From the NCBI RefSeq assembly GCF_000340885.1, contig NC_020291.1:991001-1055000 (forward strand): a stretch of 64,000 nt of DNA, read 5' to 3'. The translations under genes and the position numbers were made by a program. The notes beneath the pieces were generated by a model, which was given only the letters and a program-made list of their open reading frames with translations, was not told where the DNA came from and made no database searches. Shown piece by piece: positions 25,956 through 35,433 of the stretch (the first letter of the stretch is position 1; the number at the start of each line of letters is the position of its first letter). This DNA comes from Clostridium saccharoperbutylacetonicum N1-4(HMT) (lineage in GTDB: Bacteria; Bacillota; Clostridia; Clostridiales; Clostridiaceae).

Positions 25956-27164
25956 ATGGACTGTGTAAAATCAGTAGAAATGCAAGAAAAAGAGGATCTA
26001 GATTCAACAAAAATGAAGAGGTATCTAGATAGTGATATGAAAGAAATATCTTTATATATACATATACCTTTTTGTAAGCAGAAATGTCTTTATTGTGATT
26101 TTTCATCTTATTCTGGAAAAGAAAAGTTGATGGACGAATATGTTAAAGCATTAAATGAAGAAATAATGCAGAAAGGAAAAGATTACATTATAAGTAGCAT
26201 ATTTATAGGAGGTGGAACTCCATCCTATTTAAAAGATTCCAATTTAGAAAGTTTATTGATTACTTTAAATGGATTAAGCTTAAAAAAAGAATTGGAATAC
26301 ACAGTGGAATGCAATCCTGGAACATTAGATGAGAATAAGTTGAAGCTTATGAAGAAATATAATGTTAATAGAATAAGTTTGGGGGTGCAATCTACCAAAA
26401 ATTCACTTTTGAAGCGCATTGGAAGAATTCATAGTTATGAAGATTTTGAAAATAATTATTTATTGGCTAGAAAAATAGGATTTCAAAATATAAATGTAGA
26501 CTTGATGTTTGGACTTCCAAACCAAACGGTTGAAGATTGGGAGGAATCATTAATAAAAATAGCAAAACTTAAGCCAGAACATATATCTGCATATAGCTTA
26601 ATAGTAGAAGAAGGAACACCGTTTTACACTTTATATGAAGAAGATAAATTAAGTTTGCCTGAAGAAGAAGAAGAAAGAACTATGTATCTAACTACTAAAA
26701 AAATATTGAGTACATATGGTTATCATCAATATGAAATATCAAATTTTGCTCAGAGCGGAAAGGAGTGTTTCCATAATAAAGTTTATTGGAAATGCAATGA
26801 GTATTTGGGATTAGGAGTATCGGCTAGTTCATTTATAAATGAAAAGCGAAGTAAAAATATAGATAATATTGAAGAGTATATAGAAAGAATAAAAAAACAT
26901 GAAAATATAATAGAAGAAATTCATGTCAATAATATAAAAGATGATATGGAAGAGTTTGTTTTTATGGGGTTAAGAATGGTTGGAGGGATACAGATAAATG
27001 AATTTAAGGAACTGTTTGGGAAAGACATTTACAAAGTTTTTGGAGAAGTAATTGAAAAAAATATTGAGAAAGAATTATTAATAAGTGATTCGGGTAAATT
27101 ATATTTAAGTCCACGCGGAATTGAAGTGTCTAACTATGTGATGAGTGATTTTATTTTAGAGTAA
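25956..27164 (+). CDS. hemW: Radical SAM protein HemW (coproporphyrinogen III oxidase-like)
   Basis: HemW (402 residues) is a radical SAM protein thought to deliver heme rather than to oxidise coproporphyrinogen. The cluster motif is PFCKQKCLYCDFSSYSG (CX3CX2C), followed by FIGGGTPSYL and GVQSTKNSLLKRIGRIH. The C-terminal HemW region has YEISNFAQSGKECFHNKVYWK. The start has GTGGAGG ten bases upstream. The first 28 residues (up to SDMKEISLYIHIP) are an extra acidic/basic extension relative to the usual start. It precedes hrcA, the normal order. Confidence 0.93.
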   Translation: MDCVKSVEMQEKEDLDSTKMKRYLDSDMKEISLYIHIPFCKQKCLYCDFSSYSGKEKLMDEYVKALNEEIMQKGKDYIISSIFIGGGTPSYLKDSNLESLLITLNGLSLKKELEYTVECNPGTLDENKLKLMKKYNVNRISLGVQSTKNSLLKRIGRIHSYEDFENNYLLARKIGFQNINVDLMFGLPNQTVEDWEESLIKIAKLKPEHISAYSLIVEEGTPFYTLYEEDKLSLPEEEEERTMYLTTKKILSTYGYHQYEISNFAQSGKECFHNKVYWKCNEYLGLGVSASSFINEKRSKNIDNIEEYIERIKKHENIIEEIHVNNIKDDMEEFVFMGLRMVGGIQINEFKELFGKDIYKVFGEVIEKNIEKELLISDSGKLYLSPRGIEVSNYVMSDFILE

Positions 27165-27295
27165 TGAAAAGGATGGACATAAAAGTTAAAAAGTAAAGTC
27201 TGTAGAAAATCGTAGTAATTAAGAGAATAGTCAAGATAAATTGATAAAATTTCATAATTATTAACTATAGGTAGCTAGAATAAAAATAAATGGAA

Positions 27296-27324
27296 TTGAC
27301 AAAAAACCATAGAAATAATATATT
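27296..27324 (+). promoter_or_regulatory. Sigma-A promoter of the hrcA-grpE-dnaK operon
   Basis: TTGACA (27296-27301) and TATATT (27319-27324) are separated by exactly 17 bases. The CIRCE operator begins 13 bases downstream, so HrcA bound there would block initiation or early elongation. Confidence 0.9.
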
Positions 27325-27337
27325 AAAAACATAGTCA

Positions 27338-27364
27338 TTAGCACTCGATGTTGATGAGTGCTAA
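27338..27364 (+). promoter_or_regulatory. CIRCE operator (HrcA binding site)
   Basis: TTAGCACTC, nine bases, GAGTGCTAA: a perfect match to the CIRCE inverted repeat. It lies between the promoter at 27296-27324 and the hrcA start at 27381. HrcA with GroEL/ES represses the operon at normal temperature. Confidence 0.98.
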
Positions 27365-27380
27365 CAAAAGAGGTGAGGTT

Positions 27381-28412
27381 ATGAGTATTGATGACAGAAA
27401 AATAAAAATACTTCAAGCTATTATCAATGACTATATTCGTACAGGAGATCCTGTAGGGTCAAGAACTATTGCGAAAAATTACAATTTGGGTATTGGGTCT
27501 GCAACCATAAGAAATGAGATGGCTGATCTTGAAGAGTTGGGATACTTAGAACAACCTCATGCTTCCGCAGGAAGAATCCCTTCTAGTAAGGGATATCGAT
27601 TATATGTTGATCAACTTATGGATAATCAAAGACTCACAGTTGAAGAGGATTTAAAAATTAAGCAATATATAATTGATTCTGCTATGCTTGAAGTAGATAA
27701 AATAGTAAAGCAAACTAGTGCCCTATTATCAGAATTGACTAAATTAACTTGTGTAATTGAAACTCCATCAGTAAAAAAGAGTTTTATAAAATCAATTCAG
27801 CTTATTAAGGTTGATGATCACAATTTGGTTTCAGTATTTTTGACAGATACAGGACTTATAAAAAATCATATTATGAAGTTAAATCATGCAGTTCCAGACG
27901 TGCAAACATTACTTAGAATAAATCAAGTTATTAATAACAGATTAGTAAATCTTTCTATTCAAGAAATTAATTTAGAAGTTATTAATAATTTAAAAAAAGA
28001 TTTAGGTGAATATGAAGAAATATTTAATGCTATATTACCTGTTTTGTACGAGACCTTAAATTTTGCTGATACAACAGAAGTATTTATGGAAGGAACAACA
28101 AATATATTTAACTATCCTGAATATAACGATATCGATAAGGCAAAAGAAATGCTGGCACTTCTTAATGATAAGGAGTCTCTAATGGAGTTATTTAGGCCGC
28201 AGGATGATATTACTGTAAGTATAGGGGATGAAAATTATGAGCCTCAAGCTAAGGATTGCAGTATAATATCTGCTGAATATTCTTTTGGAAATAGGCCAAT
28301 TGGAAAGATAGGATTAATTGGTCCAAGAAGAATTAACTATTCAAAGGTTATAGCAATTATGTCCGAAGTAATAAAGGAACTTAATGCTATATTAAATAAT
28401 CAAAAAATATAA
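27381..28412 (+). CDS. hrcA: Heat-inducible transcription repressor HrcA
   Basis: HrcA (343 residues) represses class I heat-shock genes by binding CIRCE. The N-terminal winged helix is visible ([51 protein letters not shown]). The start is ATG 27381 after AGAGGTGAGG; an in-frame ATG at 27348 lies inside CIRCE and is not used. It is the first gene of hrcA-grpE-dnaK and so controls its own synthesis. Confidence 0.98.
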   Translation: MSIDDRKIKILQAIINDYIRTGDPVGSRTIAKNYNLGIGSATIRNEMADLEELGYLEQPHASAGRIPSSKGYRLYVDQLMDNQRLTVEEDLKIKQYIIDSAMLEVDKIVKQTSALLSELTKLTCVIETPSVKKSFIKSIQLIKVDDHNLVSVFLTDTGLIKNHIMKLNHAVPDVQTLLRINQVINNRLVNLSIQEINLEVINNLKKDLGEYEEIFNAILPVLYETLNFADTTEVFMEGTTNIFNYPEYNDIDKAKEMLALLNDKESLMELFRPQDDITVSIGDENYEPQAKDCSIISAEYSFGNRPIGKIGLIGPRRINYSKVIAIMSEVIKELNAILNNQKI

Positions 28413-28451
28413 GACTTAGGTTAGAATAGGAAGAGGTGTATTTCAAGATAT

Positions 28452-29027
28452 ATGGAAGAAAATAAAGAAATTATAAATGAAGAACTAAAAGAGGAAGAAA
28501 ATGAAGTGCAAGGCACTGAAGAAGCAAATGTAAGTGAAAACACAGAAGCTGCTGAAGAAAATTCAGAAGATAGTGAAGCAAATAAATTAGAAGAGGAAAA
28601 TAAGAAATTGCAAGAAGAATTAGATTCAACTAAGGATAGGCTTTTAAGATTAACAGCAGAATATGATAATTATAGAAAAAGAACTGTTAAAGAAAAAGAA
28701 GGAATATATAGTGATGCATATGTAGATGTATTAAAAGAAGTCATTCCTATTCTTGATAATTTAGAAAGAGCTGTTGCAGCTGATGGAAGCATAGAAGATT
28801 TGAAAAAAGGAATTGAAATGACAATAAAAGGTTGTGTAGATTCATTTGCAAAACTTGGAGTTGAAGAAATAGATACTTCGGGAGAATTTGATCCAAATCT
28901 TCATAATGCAGTTATGCATATAGAAGATGAAAACTTAGGTAAAAATGTAATTGCAGAAGTTTTCCAAAAAGGATATAAAAAAGATGATAAAATAATCAGA
29001 CATACAATGGTTAAAGTAGCTAATTAA
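28452..29027 (+). CDS. grpE: Nucleotide exchange factor GrpE
   Basis: GrpE (191 residues) is the nucleotide exchange factor of DnaK. A very acidic N-terminal tail (about 45 residues) leads into a long coiled coil (EENKKLQEELDSTKDRLLRLTAEYDNYRKR) shown here in part: TAEYDNYRKRTVKEKE, and a C-terminal beta domain with NLHNAVMHIEDE and VFQKGYKKDDKIIRHTMVKVA. It lies 39 bases after hrcA and 72 before dnaK. Confidence 0.97.
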   Translation: MEENKEIINEELKEEENEVQGTEEANVSENTEAAEENSEDSEANKLEEENKKLQEELDSTKDRLLRLTAEYDNYRKRTVKEKEGIYSDAYVDVLKEVIPILDNLERAVAADGSIEDLKKGIEMTIKGCVDSFAKLGVEEIDTSGEFDPNLHNAVMHIEDENLGKNVIAEVFQKGYKKDDKIIRHTMVKVAN

Positions 29028-29099
29028 ATTGAAATTTAAAATAAATAATGAAACTTTCAAATTAAAATAAACTAAAAAGAGTTTTAGGAGGAAAATATC

Positions 29100-30956
29100 A
29101 TGGGAAAGATTATAGGAATTGATTTAGGAACAACAAATTCATGTGTAGCAGTTATGGAAGGTGGAGAACCAACAGTTATAGCTAACTCAGAAGGTGCTAG
29201 AACTACTCCTTCAGTTGTATCATTCCAAGCAAATGGGGAAAGATTAGTTGGTCAAGTAGCTAAAAGACAAGCAATTACTAATCCAGATAAAACAGTTATC
29301 TCAATAAAGAGGCATATGGGAACTAGTTACAAGGTTGATATAGATGATAAACAATATTCACCACAAGAAATTTCAGCTATGGTTCTTCAAAAAATTAAAG
29401 CTGATGCAGAAGCTTATTTAGGTGAAACAGTAACTCAAGCAGTTATTACTGTACCAGCATATTTTAATGATAGCCAAAGACAAGCAACTAAAGATGCAGG
29501 AAAGATTGCAGGTCTTGAAGTATTAAGAATAATAAATGAACCAACAGCAGCATCATTAGCTTATGGTTTAGATAAAATGGATTCAGCTCACAAAATATTA
29601 GTATATGACTTAGGTGGTGGTACTTTCGACGTATCTATCTTAGATTTAGGTGATGGAGTATTTGAAGTACTATCAACTAATGGAGATACTAAACTTGGTG
29701 GAGATGACTTTGATGAAAAGATCATGCACTATATTGCAGATACATTCAAAGCTGAAAATGGAATTGATTTAATGCAAGATAAGATGGCAGTTCAAAGATT
29801 AAAAGAAGCAGCTGAAAAAGCTAAAATTGAATTATCATCATCAATGCAAACAAATATTAACTTACCATTTATCACAGCAGATGCAACAGGTCCAAAGCAT
29901 ATTGATTTAACTTTAAGCAGAGCTAAATTTAATGAAATTACTCATGACTTAGTTGATAGAAGTATTGAACCAATGAAAAAAGCATTAGCTGATGCTAAGC
30001 TTTCATTAAGTGATATTGATAAGATAATCTTAGTTGGTGGATCAACAAGAATTCCAGCAGTAGTAGAAGCTGTTAAGAACTTTACAGGAAAAGAACCTTC
30101 TAAGGGAGTTAACCCAGATGAATGTGTTGCAGTTGGTGCAGCTATTCAAGCAGGTGTATTAACAGGAGAAGTTAAAGATGTAGTATTACTTGATGTTACT
30201 CCATTAACATTAGGAATTGAAACAGCAGGTGGAATTGCTACTCCATTAATCGAAAGAAACACAACTATTCCAACAAAGAAGAGCCAAGTATTCTCAACTG
30301 CTGCAGATAATCAAACATCAGTTGAAATCAATGTAGTTCAAGGTGAAAGACAAATGGCCATGGATAACAAGTCATTAGGAAGATTCACACTTTCAGGAAT
30401 AGCTCCAGCACCAAGAGGAATTCCTCAAATCGAAGTAACATTTGATATAGATGCTAACGGTATAGTTAAAGTATCAGCGCTAGATAAAGGTACTGGTAAA
30501 GAAGCAAATATCACAATCACTGCTTCAACTAACTTAAGTGATGATGAAGTAGATAAGGCTGTAAAAGAAGCAGAAAAATTTGCTGAAGAAGACAAGAAGA
30601 GAAAAGAAAAAGTTGAAGTTTTAAATAATGCTGATCAAACAATCTATCAAATAGAAAAGACATTGGGTGAAGTTGGAGATAAAGCAACTGAAGATGAAAA
30701 GAATGCTGTTAAAGCTAAGATTGAAGACCTTAAGAAAATTAAAGATGGTGATGATATAGAAGCTATTAAAGCAGCAATTGAAGCAGTAAACCAATCATTC
30801 TATCCAATAGCTACTAAGATGTATCAACAAGCAGGTGGTGCAGAAGGTGGAGCAGGTTTTGATCCAAATGCAGCAGCAGGTGGAGCAGGAACTCAAGGTG
30901 CACAACATGATGATAATGTAGTAGATGCAGATTTTAAGGTTGATGAAGATAAATAA
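29100..30956 (+). CDS. dnaK: Chaperone DnaK (Hsp70)
   Basis: DnaK (618 residues) is the ATP-driven Hsp70 chaperone. Signatures: [13 protein letters not shown] at the N terminus, [12 protein letters not shown], and [12 protein letters not shown]. The substrate domain contains [13 protein letters not shown], and the protein ends in a Gly/Ala-rich stretch and an acidic [10 protein letters not shown]. The start follows AGGAGG. The codon usage is visibly tuned, as expected for an abundant protein. A terminator-like hairpin follows at 31002-31027, which would make dnaK far more abundant than dnaJ. Confidence 0.99.
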   Translation: MGKIIGIDLGTTNSCVAVMEGGEPTVIANSEGARTTPSVVSFQANGERLVGQVAKRQAITNPDKTVISIKRHMGTSYKVDIDDKQYSPQEISAMVLQKIKADAEAYLGETVTQAVITVPAYFNDSQRQATKDAGKIAGLEVLRIINEPTAASLAYGLDKMDSAHKILVYDLGGGTFDVSILDLGDGVFEVLSTNGDTKLGGDDFDEKIMHYIADTFKAENGIDLMQDKMAVQRLKEAAEKAKIELSSSMQTNINLPFITADATGPKHIDLTLSRAKFNEITHDLVDRSIEPMKKALADAKLSLSDIDKIILVGGSTRIPAVVEAVKNFTGKEPSKGVNPDECVAVGAAIQAGVLTGEVKDVVLLDVTPLTLGIETAGGIATPLIERNTTIPTKKSQVFSTAADNQTSVEINVVQGERQMAMDNKSLGRFTLSGIAPAPRGIPQIEVTFDIDANGIVKVSALDKGTGKEANITITASTNLSDDEVDKAVKEAEKFAEEDKKRKEKVEVLNNADQTIYQIEKTLGEVGDKATEDEKNAVKAKIEDLKKIKDGDDIEAIKAAIEAVNQSFYPIATKMYQQAGGAEGGAGFDPNAAAGGAGTQGAQHDDNVVDADFKVDEDK

Positions 30957-31001
30957 GATAATTAGGTTGTAATAAACGTTAATTATCAATATAATAGGAT
31001 A

Positions 31002-31027
31002 GGGAAGGCAAGCTCGTCTTCCCTTTT
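31002..31027 (+). terminator. Terminator or attenuator between dnaK and dnaJ
   Basis: GGGAAG and CTTCCC form a hairpin over a 10-base loop and are followed by TTTTCT, 45 bases past the dnaK stop. It probably ends most hrcA-operon transcripts before dnaJ. Confidence 0.75.
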
Positions 31028-31143
31028 CTAAAGTATAAATAAAATTCACATTTTTATAATATATTTGTATATTTATAATAGTGGGAAGGTATTATTTATA
31101 CATTTATAATTAAAATTTAACTATGCAGTGTAACTTGTATTCA

Positions 31144-31211
31144 GTAAACTAACAGTAAACTACGAACTGTACACTAACTGTAAACTGTAAACTGTAAAGT
31201 GTAAACTGATA
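31144..31211 (+). repeat. ACTGTAA heptamer tract before dnaJ
   Basis: TCAGTAAACT, AACAGTAAACT, GAACTGTACACT and then AACTGTAAACTGTAAACTGTAAAG-type units run up to ten bases before the dnaJ ribosome binding site GGTGGTG. At least three consecutive units are exact heptamers CTGTAAA. Similar tracts precede rsmE and dgkA. Confidence 0.8.
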
Positions 31212-31234
31212 AAACTAGGTGGTGAATGAAACAA

Positions 31235-32365
31235 ATGGCAAGTAAAGACTATTACGAGTTGCTTGGACTTGAGAAGGGCGCAAGTGATGACGAAATAAAA
31301 AGAGCCTTTAGAAAACTAGCTGTAAAATATCATCCAGATAGAAATCAAGGAAATGAGGAAGCAGAAGCCAAATTTAAAGAGATAAATGAGGCGTATCAAA
31401 TTCTTTCAGATCCAGAGAAGAGAGCAAAATATGATCAATTTGGATCAGCTGCTTTTGATGGAAGTGGAGGCTTTGGAGGCGGAGGCTTCGGAGGCTTCGA
31501 TGGATTTGATATGGGTGGTTTTGGTGATATTTTTGAATCCTTCTTTGGTGGGGGTGGATCAAGTTCTAGAAGAAGAAATGGTCCAGTAAGAGGAAATGAC
31601 CTTGAATATACAATAACATTAACTTTTGAGGAAGCTGTTTTTGGTGTTGAAAAAGAAATTTCTGTTACAAGAAGTGAAAACTGTGAACATTGTCATGGTA
31701 GTGGTGCTGAACCTGGAACTAGTGCAAAAACTTGTCCAACATGCGGTGGCTCAGGTCAAGTGAGAGTTCAAAGACAAACTCCGCTTGGAAGCTTTGTTTC
31801 TACTTCTACTTGTGATACATGTAGAGGAACAGGTAAGATAATAGAAAAACCATGTTCAAGTTGTAGAGGAAATGGAAATGTAAGAAAAACAAGAAAGATA
31901 AAAGTTAATATACCAGCAGGTGTAGACACAGGAAATGTAATGCCTTTAAGAGGACAAGGCGAACATGGTCAGCGTGGAGGAAATCCAGGTGATTTATATG
32001 TAAGAATAAATGTTACTCCATCAAAGGTATTTACAAGAAAGGGAAATGATGTATATATAGATGCTCATGTCTCAATGTCTAAAGCTGCATTAGGTACAGA
32101 AATAACTGTAGCTACAGTAGATGGTAATGTTAAGTACAGTGTTCCAGCAGGAACTCAATCTGGAACAATGTTCAGATTAAAAGGAAAAGGAATCCAAAAA
32201 GTTAATTCAAGTGGAAAAGGAGATCAATACGTGAAAGTTATAGTTGATATTCCTAAGACCTTAAGTAAGGAACAAAAGGAAGCTTTATATGAATTCATGA
32301 AAGCATCAGGTGAAGAATTTGATGAAGCTGTTGCTCCTAAGAAAAAACTATTTGGAAAGAAATAA
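31235..32365 (+). CDS. dnaJ: Co-chaperone DnaJ (Hsp40)
   Basis: DnaJ (376 residues from ATG 31235) stimulates DnaK ATPase and delivers substrates. It has a J domain with the HPD motif (KYHPDRN), a Gly/Phe-rich linker, four zinc-binding repeats ([32 protein letters not shown]) and the C-terminal substrate domains. The family starts [11 protein letters not shown], which supports ATG 31235; ATG 31226 is nine bases upstream and only three bases past AGGTGG. The gap from dnaK (278 bases) holds a terminator and a repeat tract, so extra regulation is likely. Confidence 0.97.
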   Translation: MASKDYYELLGLEKGASDDEIKRAFRKLAVKYHPDRNQGNEEAEAKFKEINEAYQILSDPEKRAKYDQFGSAAFDGSGGFGGGGFGGFDGFDMGGFGDIFESFFGGGGSSSRRRNGPVRGNDLEYTITLTFEEAVFGVEKEISVTRSENCEHCHGSGAEPGTSAKTCPTCGGSGQVRVQRQTPLGSFVSTSTCDTCRGTGKIIEKPCSSCRGNGNVRKTRKIKVNIPAGVDTGNVMPLRGQGEHGQRGGNPGDLYVRINVTPSKVFTRKGNDVYIDAHVSMSKAALGTEITVATVDGNVKYSVPAGTQSGTMFRLKGKGIQKVNSSGKGDQYVKVIVDIPKTLSKEQKEALYEFMKASGEEFDEAVAPKKKLFGKK

Positions 32366-32383
32366 AATAGAATTATTTTAAGA

Positions 32384-32427
32384 AAATTACTTGAGTGATC
32401 ATAATTGAAATCTCAAGTAATTTTTTT
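32384..32427 (+). terminator. Terminator after dnaJ
   Basis: AAATTACTTGAG and CTCAAGTAATTT form a perfect 12-base stem with a 16-base loop, followed by a run of T. It closes the heat-shock block. Confidence 0.9.
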
Positions 32428-32527
32428 GTAAGAAATGTAAAATGATAGAGGTTAAGAAATAAAAAATTGCAATATAATTTTTTATAGGTATAATTATTAT
32501 GAATGCTAAAAGATGGAGTGAATTAAC

Positions 32528-33184
32528 ATGAGAATGAGAAAGAAACCGTGGGCAAGGCCTGAACTTGAAGCAAGTGATTTCTTTGTTATAAATCCTAAAG
32601 AATATAAAGGTAAGTGGAGAAGTTTATTTGGGAATGATAAACCCATATATTTAGAACTTGGATGCGGAAAAGGGACTTTCATTGCAGTACATGGGTCTAA
32701 AAATCCAGGTGTTAATTATATTGCAGTAGATATAAAAGATGAGGTTTTAGGGTTAGCCAAACGAAATATTGAAAAAGCATATGAAGACAAGGAGCAGTCT
32801 CCTAAAAATATAAAATTAATGGCACAAGAAATTGGACTAATTAATGAAATGCTAAGTGAAGATGACATAATAGATAGAATATACATAAATTTTTGCAATC
32901 CATGGCCTAAGAAAAAGCATAAGAAAAGAAGATTAACTCACACAAGGCAATTAGAACAATACAGAATGTTCTTAAAACCCCATGGGGAAATTTATTTCAA
33001 AACAGATGATGACGAATTATTTGAAGAATCTCTTGAATATTTTGAAGAAGCTAAGTTTAAAATTAGATATATAACTTATGATCTTCATAATAGTGACTTC
33101 ATAGGTAATGTTGAAACTGAGCACGAAAAGATGTTTACAGAGCAAGGTATAAAAACTAAATTTTTGATAGCAATAAAAGAATAG
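32528..33184 (+). CDS. trmB: tRNA (guanine-N7-)-methyltransferase
   Basis: TrmB (218 residues) makes m7G46 in tRNA using SAM. The SAM loop is [15 protein letters not shown], and the substrate-binding motif is [16 protein letters not shown] (usually DPWPKKRH). The C-terminal segment [13 protein letters not shown] is conserved in the family. GGAGTGA precedes the ATG. It sits between dnaJ and prmA, not a fixed Firmicutes order, but it has its own short upstream region. Confidence 0.95.
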   Translation: MRMRKKPWARPELEASDFFVINPKEYKGKWRSLFGNDKPIYLELGCGKGTFIAVHGSKNPGVNYIAVDIKDEVLGLAKRNIEKAYEDKEQSPKNIKLMAQEIGLINEMLSEDDIIDRIYINFCNPWPKKKHKKRRLTHTRQLEQYRMFLKPHGEIYFKTDDDELFEESLEYFEEAKFKIRYITYDLHNSDFIGNVETEHEKMFTEQGIKTKFLIAIKE

Positions 33185-33234
33185 AAAACTATTGATTAAA
33201 ACTTTGATATGAAATACAATGGCAAGAATTTACA

Positions 33235-33360
33235 CCTATAAAAAGAGCAGCTATGCACTTATAAAGAGAGCAGCTATGCTGCAATACGGATCATTTATGC
33301 AACAACGGAACTTATATAAAAAGAGTACCTATGCCACAATACGGAACTTTTCTGCAACCA
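33235..33360 (+). repeat. Imperfect direct repeats upstream of prmA
   Basis: TATAAAAAGAGCAGCTATGC occurs in three versions starting near 33236, 33260 and 33316, and CAATACGGA(T/A)C(A/T)TTT(A/C)TGCAAC-like segments in two versions near 33282 and 33338. The repeat period is about 55 bases. The stretch happens to be open in the prmA frame, but there is no ribosome binding site before it. It looks like a decayed tandem array or a leader with repeated structure. Confidence 0.6.
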
Positions 33361-33425
33361 AGAATTTAAGAATTTGCAGAAAAATATATAAAAAATTAGA
33401 ATCAGATAAGGAAAGGAAGATATAT

Positions 33426-34391
33426 ATGGACGGAATATGGATAGAAGTTAGTGTAATAACAAAAAGTGAGGCGTTAGAGCCTATATCTGGAATATTTTAT
33501 GGATTAGGGTGCCCAAATGTAGCAATTGAAGATCCAGAAGATTTACTTTCAAGAGAACAAGGACCATTAACTTGGGATTTTGCTGATATAAATATTTTAG
33601 AACATAAGGGAAATGCAGCTGTAGTAAAAGCTTATTTCTCACAAGATGATAAGGTTGAAGAAATTGTTGCATACGTTAAGGAAAAGCTTTCAGAAATTAA
33701 TGAGCTTGGTATAGATATTGGTGAAGGTACAGTAGAAGCTAAAGAAATGCATGAAGAAGATTGGGCAAATAATTGGAAGCAATATTATAAACCTGTTAAA
33801 ATAACAGACAAAATTGTTATTAAGCCTATATGGGAAGAATATGAAGAAAAAGAAGGAGATCTGATTATAGAATTAGATCCAGGGATGGCCTTTGGAACTG
33901 GAACTCATGAAACAACTAGAATGTGTATTCAAGCGTTGGATAAGTATGTTAAACCTAATACAACAGTATTTGATGTTGGTTGTGGATCAGGAATACTTGC
34001 TATAGCTGCTGCTAAACTTGGAGCTAAGCATGTAGTAGGTGTTGATTTAGATCCAGTTGCTGTTGATTCATCAAAAGAAAATATAGGTTTCAATAATTTG
34101 AATAACATAGAAGTATTAGAGGGAAATCTTTTAGACGTTGTTGAAGGAAAAGCTGATATTGTAGTTGCAAACATAATAGCTGAAATAATTTGTATATTGA
34201 CAGAAGATGTTAAAAAGGCATTAAATGAAGGCGGCTTATTTATTACATCAGGTATAATACATGATAGAGTAGAAATGGTTACAAAGAAATTCGAAGAATG
34301 TGGTTTTGAAGTTATCGAAATAAACAAAGATGGAGAATGGAACTGCATAGTAGCAAAGTCAGTTAACAATTTACAGTCTATAGTTGGATGA
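33426..34391 (+). CDS. prmA: Ribosomal protein L11 methyltransferase
   Basis: PrmA (321 residues) trimethylates ribosomal protein L11. The N-terminal L11-binding domain begins [19 protein letters not shown]; the SAM loop is [19 protein letters not shown] and the active-site segment is [13 protein letters not shown] 33426 is chosen because GGAAGGA lies about nine bases upstream and family members begin there. The longer frame from 33219 would translate the direct repeats. It precedes rsmE, as in B. subtilis. Confidence 0.96.
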   Translation: MDGIWIEVSVITKSEALEPISGIFYGLGCPNVAIEDPEDLLSREQGPLTWDFADINILEHKGNAAVVKAYFSQDDKVEEIVAYVKEKLSEINELGIDIGEGTVEAKEMHEEDWANNWKQYYKPVKITDKIVIKPIWEEYEEKEGDLIIELDPGMAFGTGTHETTRMCIQALDKYVKPNTTVFDVGCGSGILAIAAAKLGAKHVVGVDLDPVAVDSSKENIGFNNLNNIEVLEGNLLDVVEGKADIVVANIIAEIICILTEDVKKALNEGGLFITSGIIHDRVEMVTKKFEECGFEVIEINKDGEWNCIVAKSVNNLQSIVG

Positions 34392-34392
34392 G

Positions 34393-34414
34393 GAAAAATC
34401 TGCGATTTTTCTTT
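34393..34414 (+). terminator. Short hairpin after prmA
   Basis: GAAAAATC-TGC-GATTTTTC is a perfect stem of eight with a three-base loop, one base after the prmA stop, followed by TTTC. It may terminate or attenuate before rsmE. Two GAAATTTC palindromes follow at 34430-34450. Confidence 0.6.
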
Positions 34415-34563
34415 CAATTATTTATTTTAGAAATTTCTTGACGAAATTTCATGAGTGAGCGTAGTTAGTGAAGAGTAAATATTAAACAAACTACTAAGAG
34501 AAATATATTGATTCCAAATCTACATTCTATTATCAAAATTTTCTCTAAGAAAATAAAACATAA

Positions 34564-34651
34564 ATGTTAACTAACAACTTTAAAAAATAACTGAAAATTG
34601 TAACCTGTAAACTAAAAATAATAACTGTGAACTGTACACTGTAAACTGAAT
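34564..34651 (+). repeat. ACTGTAA heptamer tract before rsmE
   Basis: A run from about 34564 ends AACTGTGAACTGTACACTG and TAAACTGAATAAGG just before the rsmE start, with weaker units (AACTGAAAATTGTAACCTGTAAACT) further upstream. It lies eight bases from the AAGGTGG ribosome binding site. The last 30 bases closely match the tract before dgkA at 42323-42353. Confidence 0.8.
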
Positions 34652-34665
34652 AAGGTGGTGTTTTT

Positions 34666-35433
34666 ATGCATAAGTTTTTCACAGAGCCAAATAATATTAC
34701 CGAAGCAGAAGGTAGAGTACTTGGAGATGATGTAAAACATATTTATAAGGTTTTAAGATTATCAGAAGGTGAAGAAGTAGTATTAAATAATTGTGAAGGT
34801 ATAGAGTATTTAGGAAAGATTGCATCTATAACAAAAAGTGAAGTTATAGTTAATATAATTAAAAAATTAGATATAAATAATGAAAGTAAAGTAAAAGTAC
34901 ATTTATTTCAAGGATTACCTAAAGGACAAAAGATGGATTTGATAGTTCAAAAGGGAACGGAGTTAGGTATAGTTGAATTTATTCCTACACTTACAGCTAG
35001 AGTTGATGTGAAGCTTAAGGGAGAATTTAAAAAACTTGATAGATTAAATAGAATTGCGCTTGAAGCATCAAAACAATCTAAAAGAAGTATAGTACCACAA
35101 GTTAAAGAAGTTATTGAATTTAAGGAAGCATTGGATAGACTTAAAGAAATGGACTTGGTTTTAGTACCTTATGAGAATGCAGAAGATTTCGGCATAAAAA
35201 GTCTTATAAGAAATTTAGAAAAAGAAAATGCAGACTTAAGTAATATTAAAAATGTTGGTATTTTAATAGGTCCTGAAGGTGGATTTGAAGAAGAAGAAAT
35301 AGATACGTTGAAAAAGCAAGGAGCTTATATTGTAACCCTTGGAAATAGAATTCTACGTACAGAAACAGCTGGATTTACAGCGACAGCTCTAATTCAATAT
35401 GAATTAGGAGATTTAGGAGGAAAGTTACTGTAA
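34666..35433 (+). CDS. rsmE: 16S rRNA m3U1498 methyltransferase
   Basis: RsmE (255 residues) methylates N3 of U1498 in 16S rRNA. It has an N-terminal PUA-like domain starting MHKFFTEPNNI and a SPOUT (knotted) domain with LIGPEGGFEEEE and TLGNRILRTETA. AAGGTGG precedes the ATG. Its TAA overlaps the ATG of mtaB, so the two are coupled. Confidence 0.96.
   Translation: MHKFFTEPNNITEAEGRVLGDDVKHIYKVLRLSEGEEVVLNNCEGIEYLGKIASITKSEVIVNIIKKLDINNESKVKVHLFQGLPKGQKMDLIVQKGTELGIVEFIPTLTARVDVKLKGEFKKLDRLNRIALEASKQSKRSIVPQVKEVIEFKEALDRLKEMDLVLVPYENAEDFGIKSLIRNLEKENADLSNIKNVGILIGPEGGFEEEEIDTLKKQGAYIVTLGNRILRTETAGFTATALIQYELGDLGGKLL

Noticed and set aside
27348..27380. Upstream ATG for hrcA
   Set aside because: It lies inside the CIRCE operator and has no ribosome binding site; ATG 27381 has one.
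33219..33425. 69-codon N-terminal extension of PrmA
   Set aside because: It translates direct repeats, lacks a ribosome binding site, and PrmA homologues start at the position of ATG 33426.
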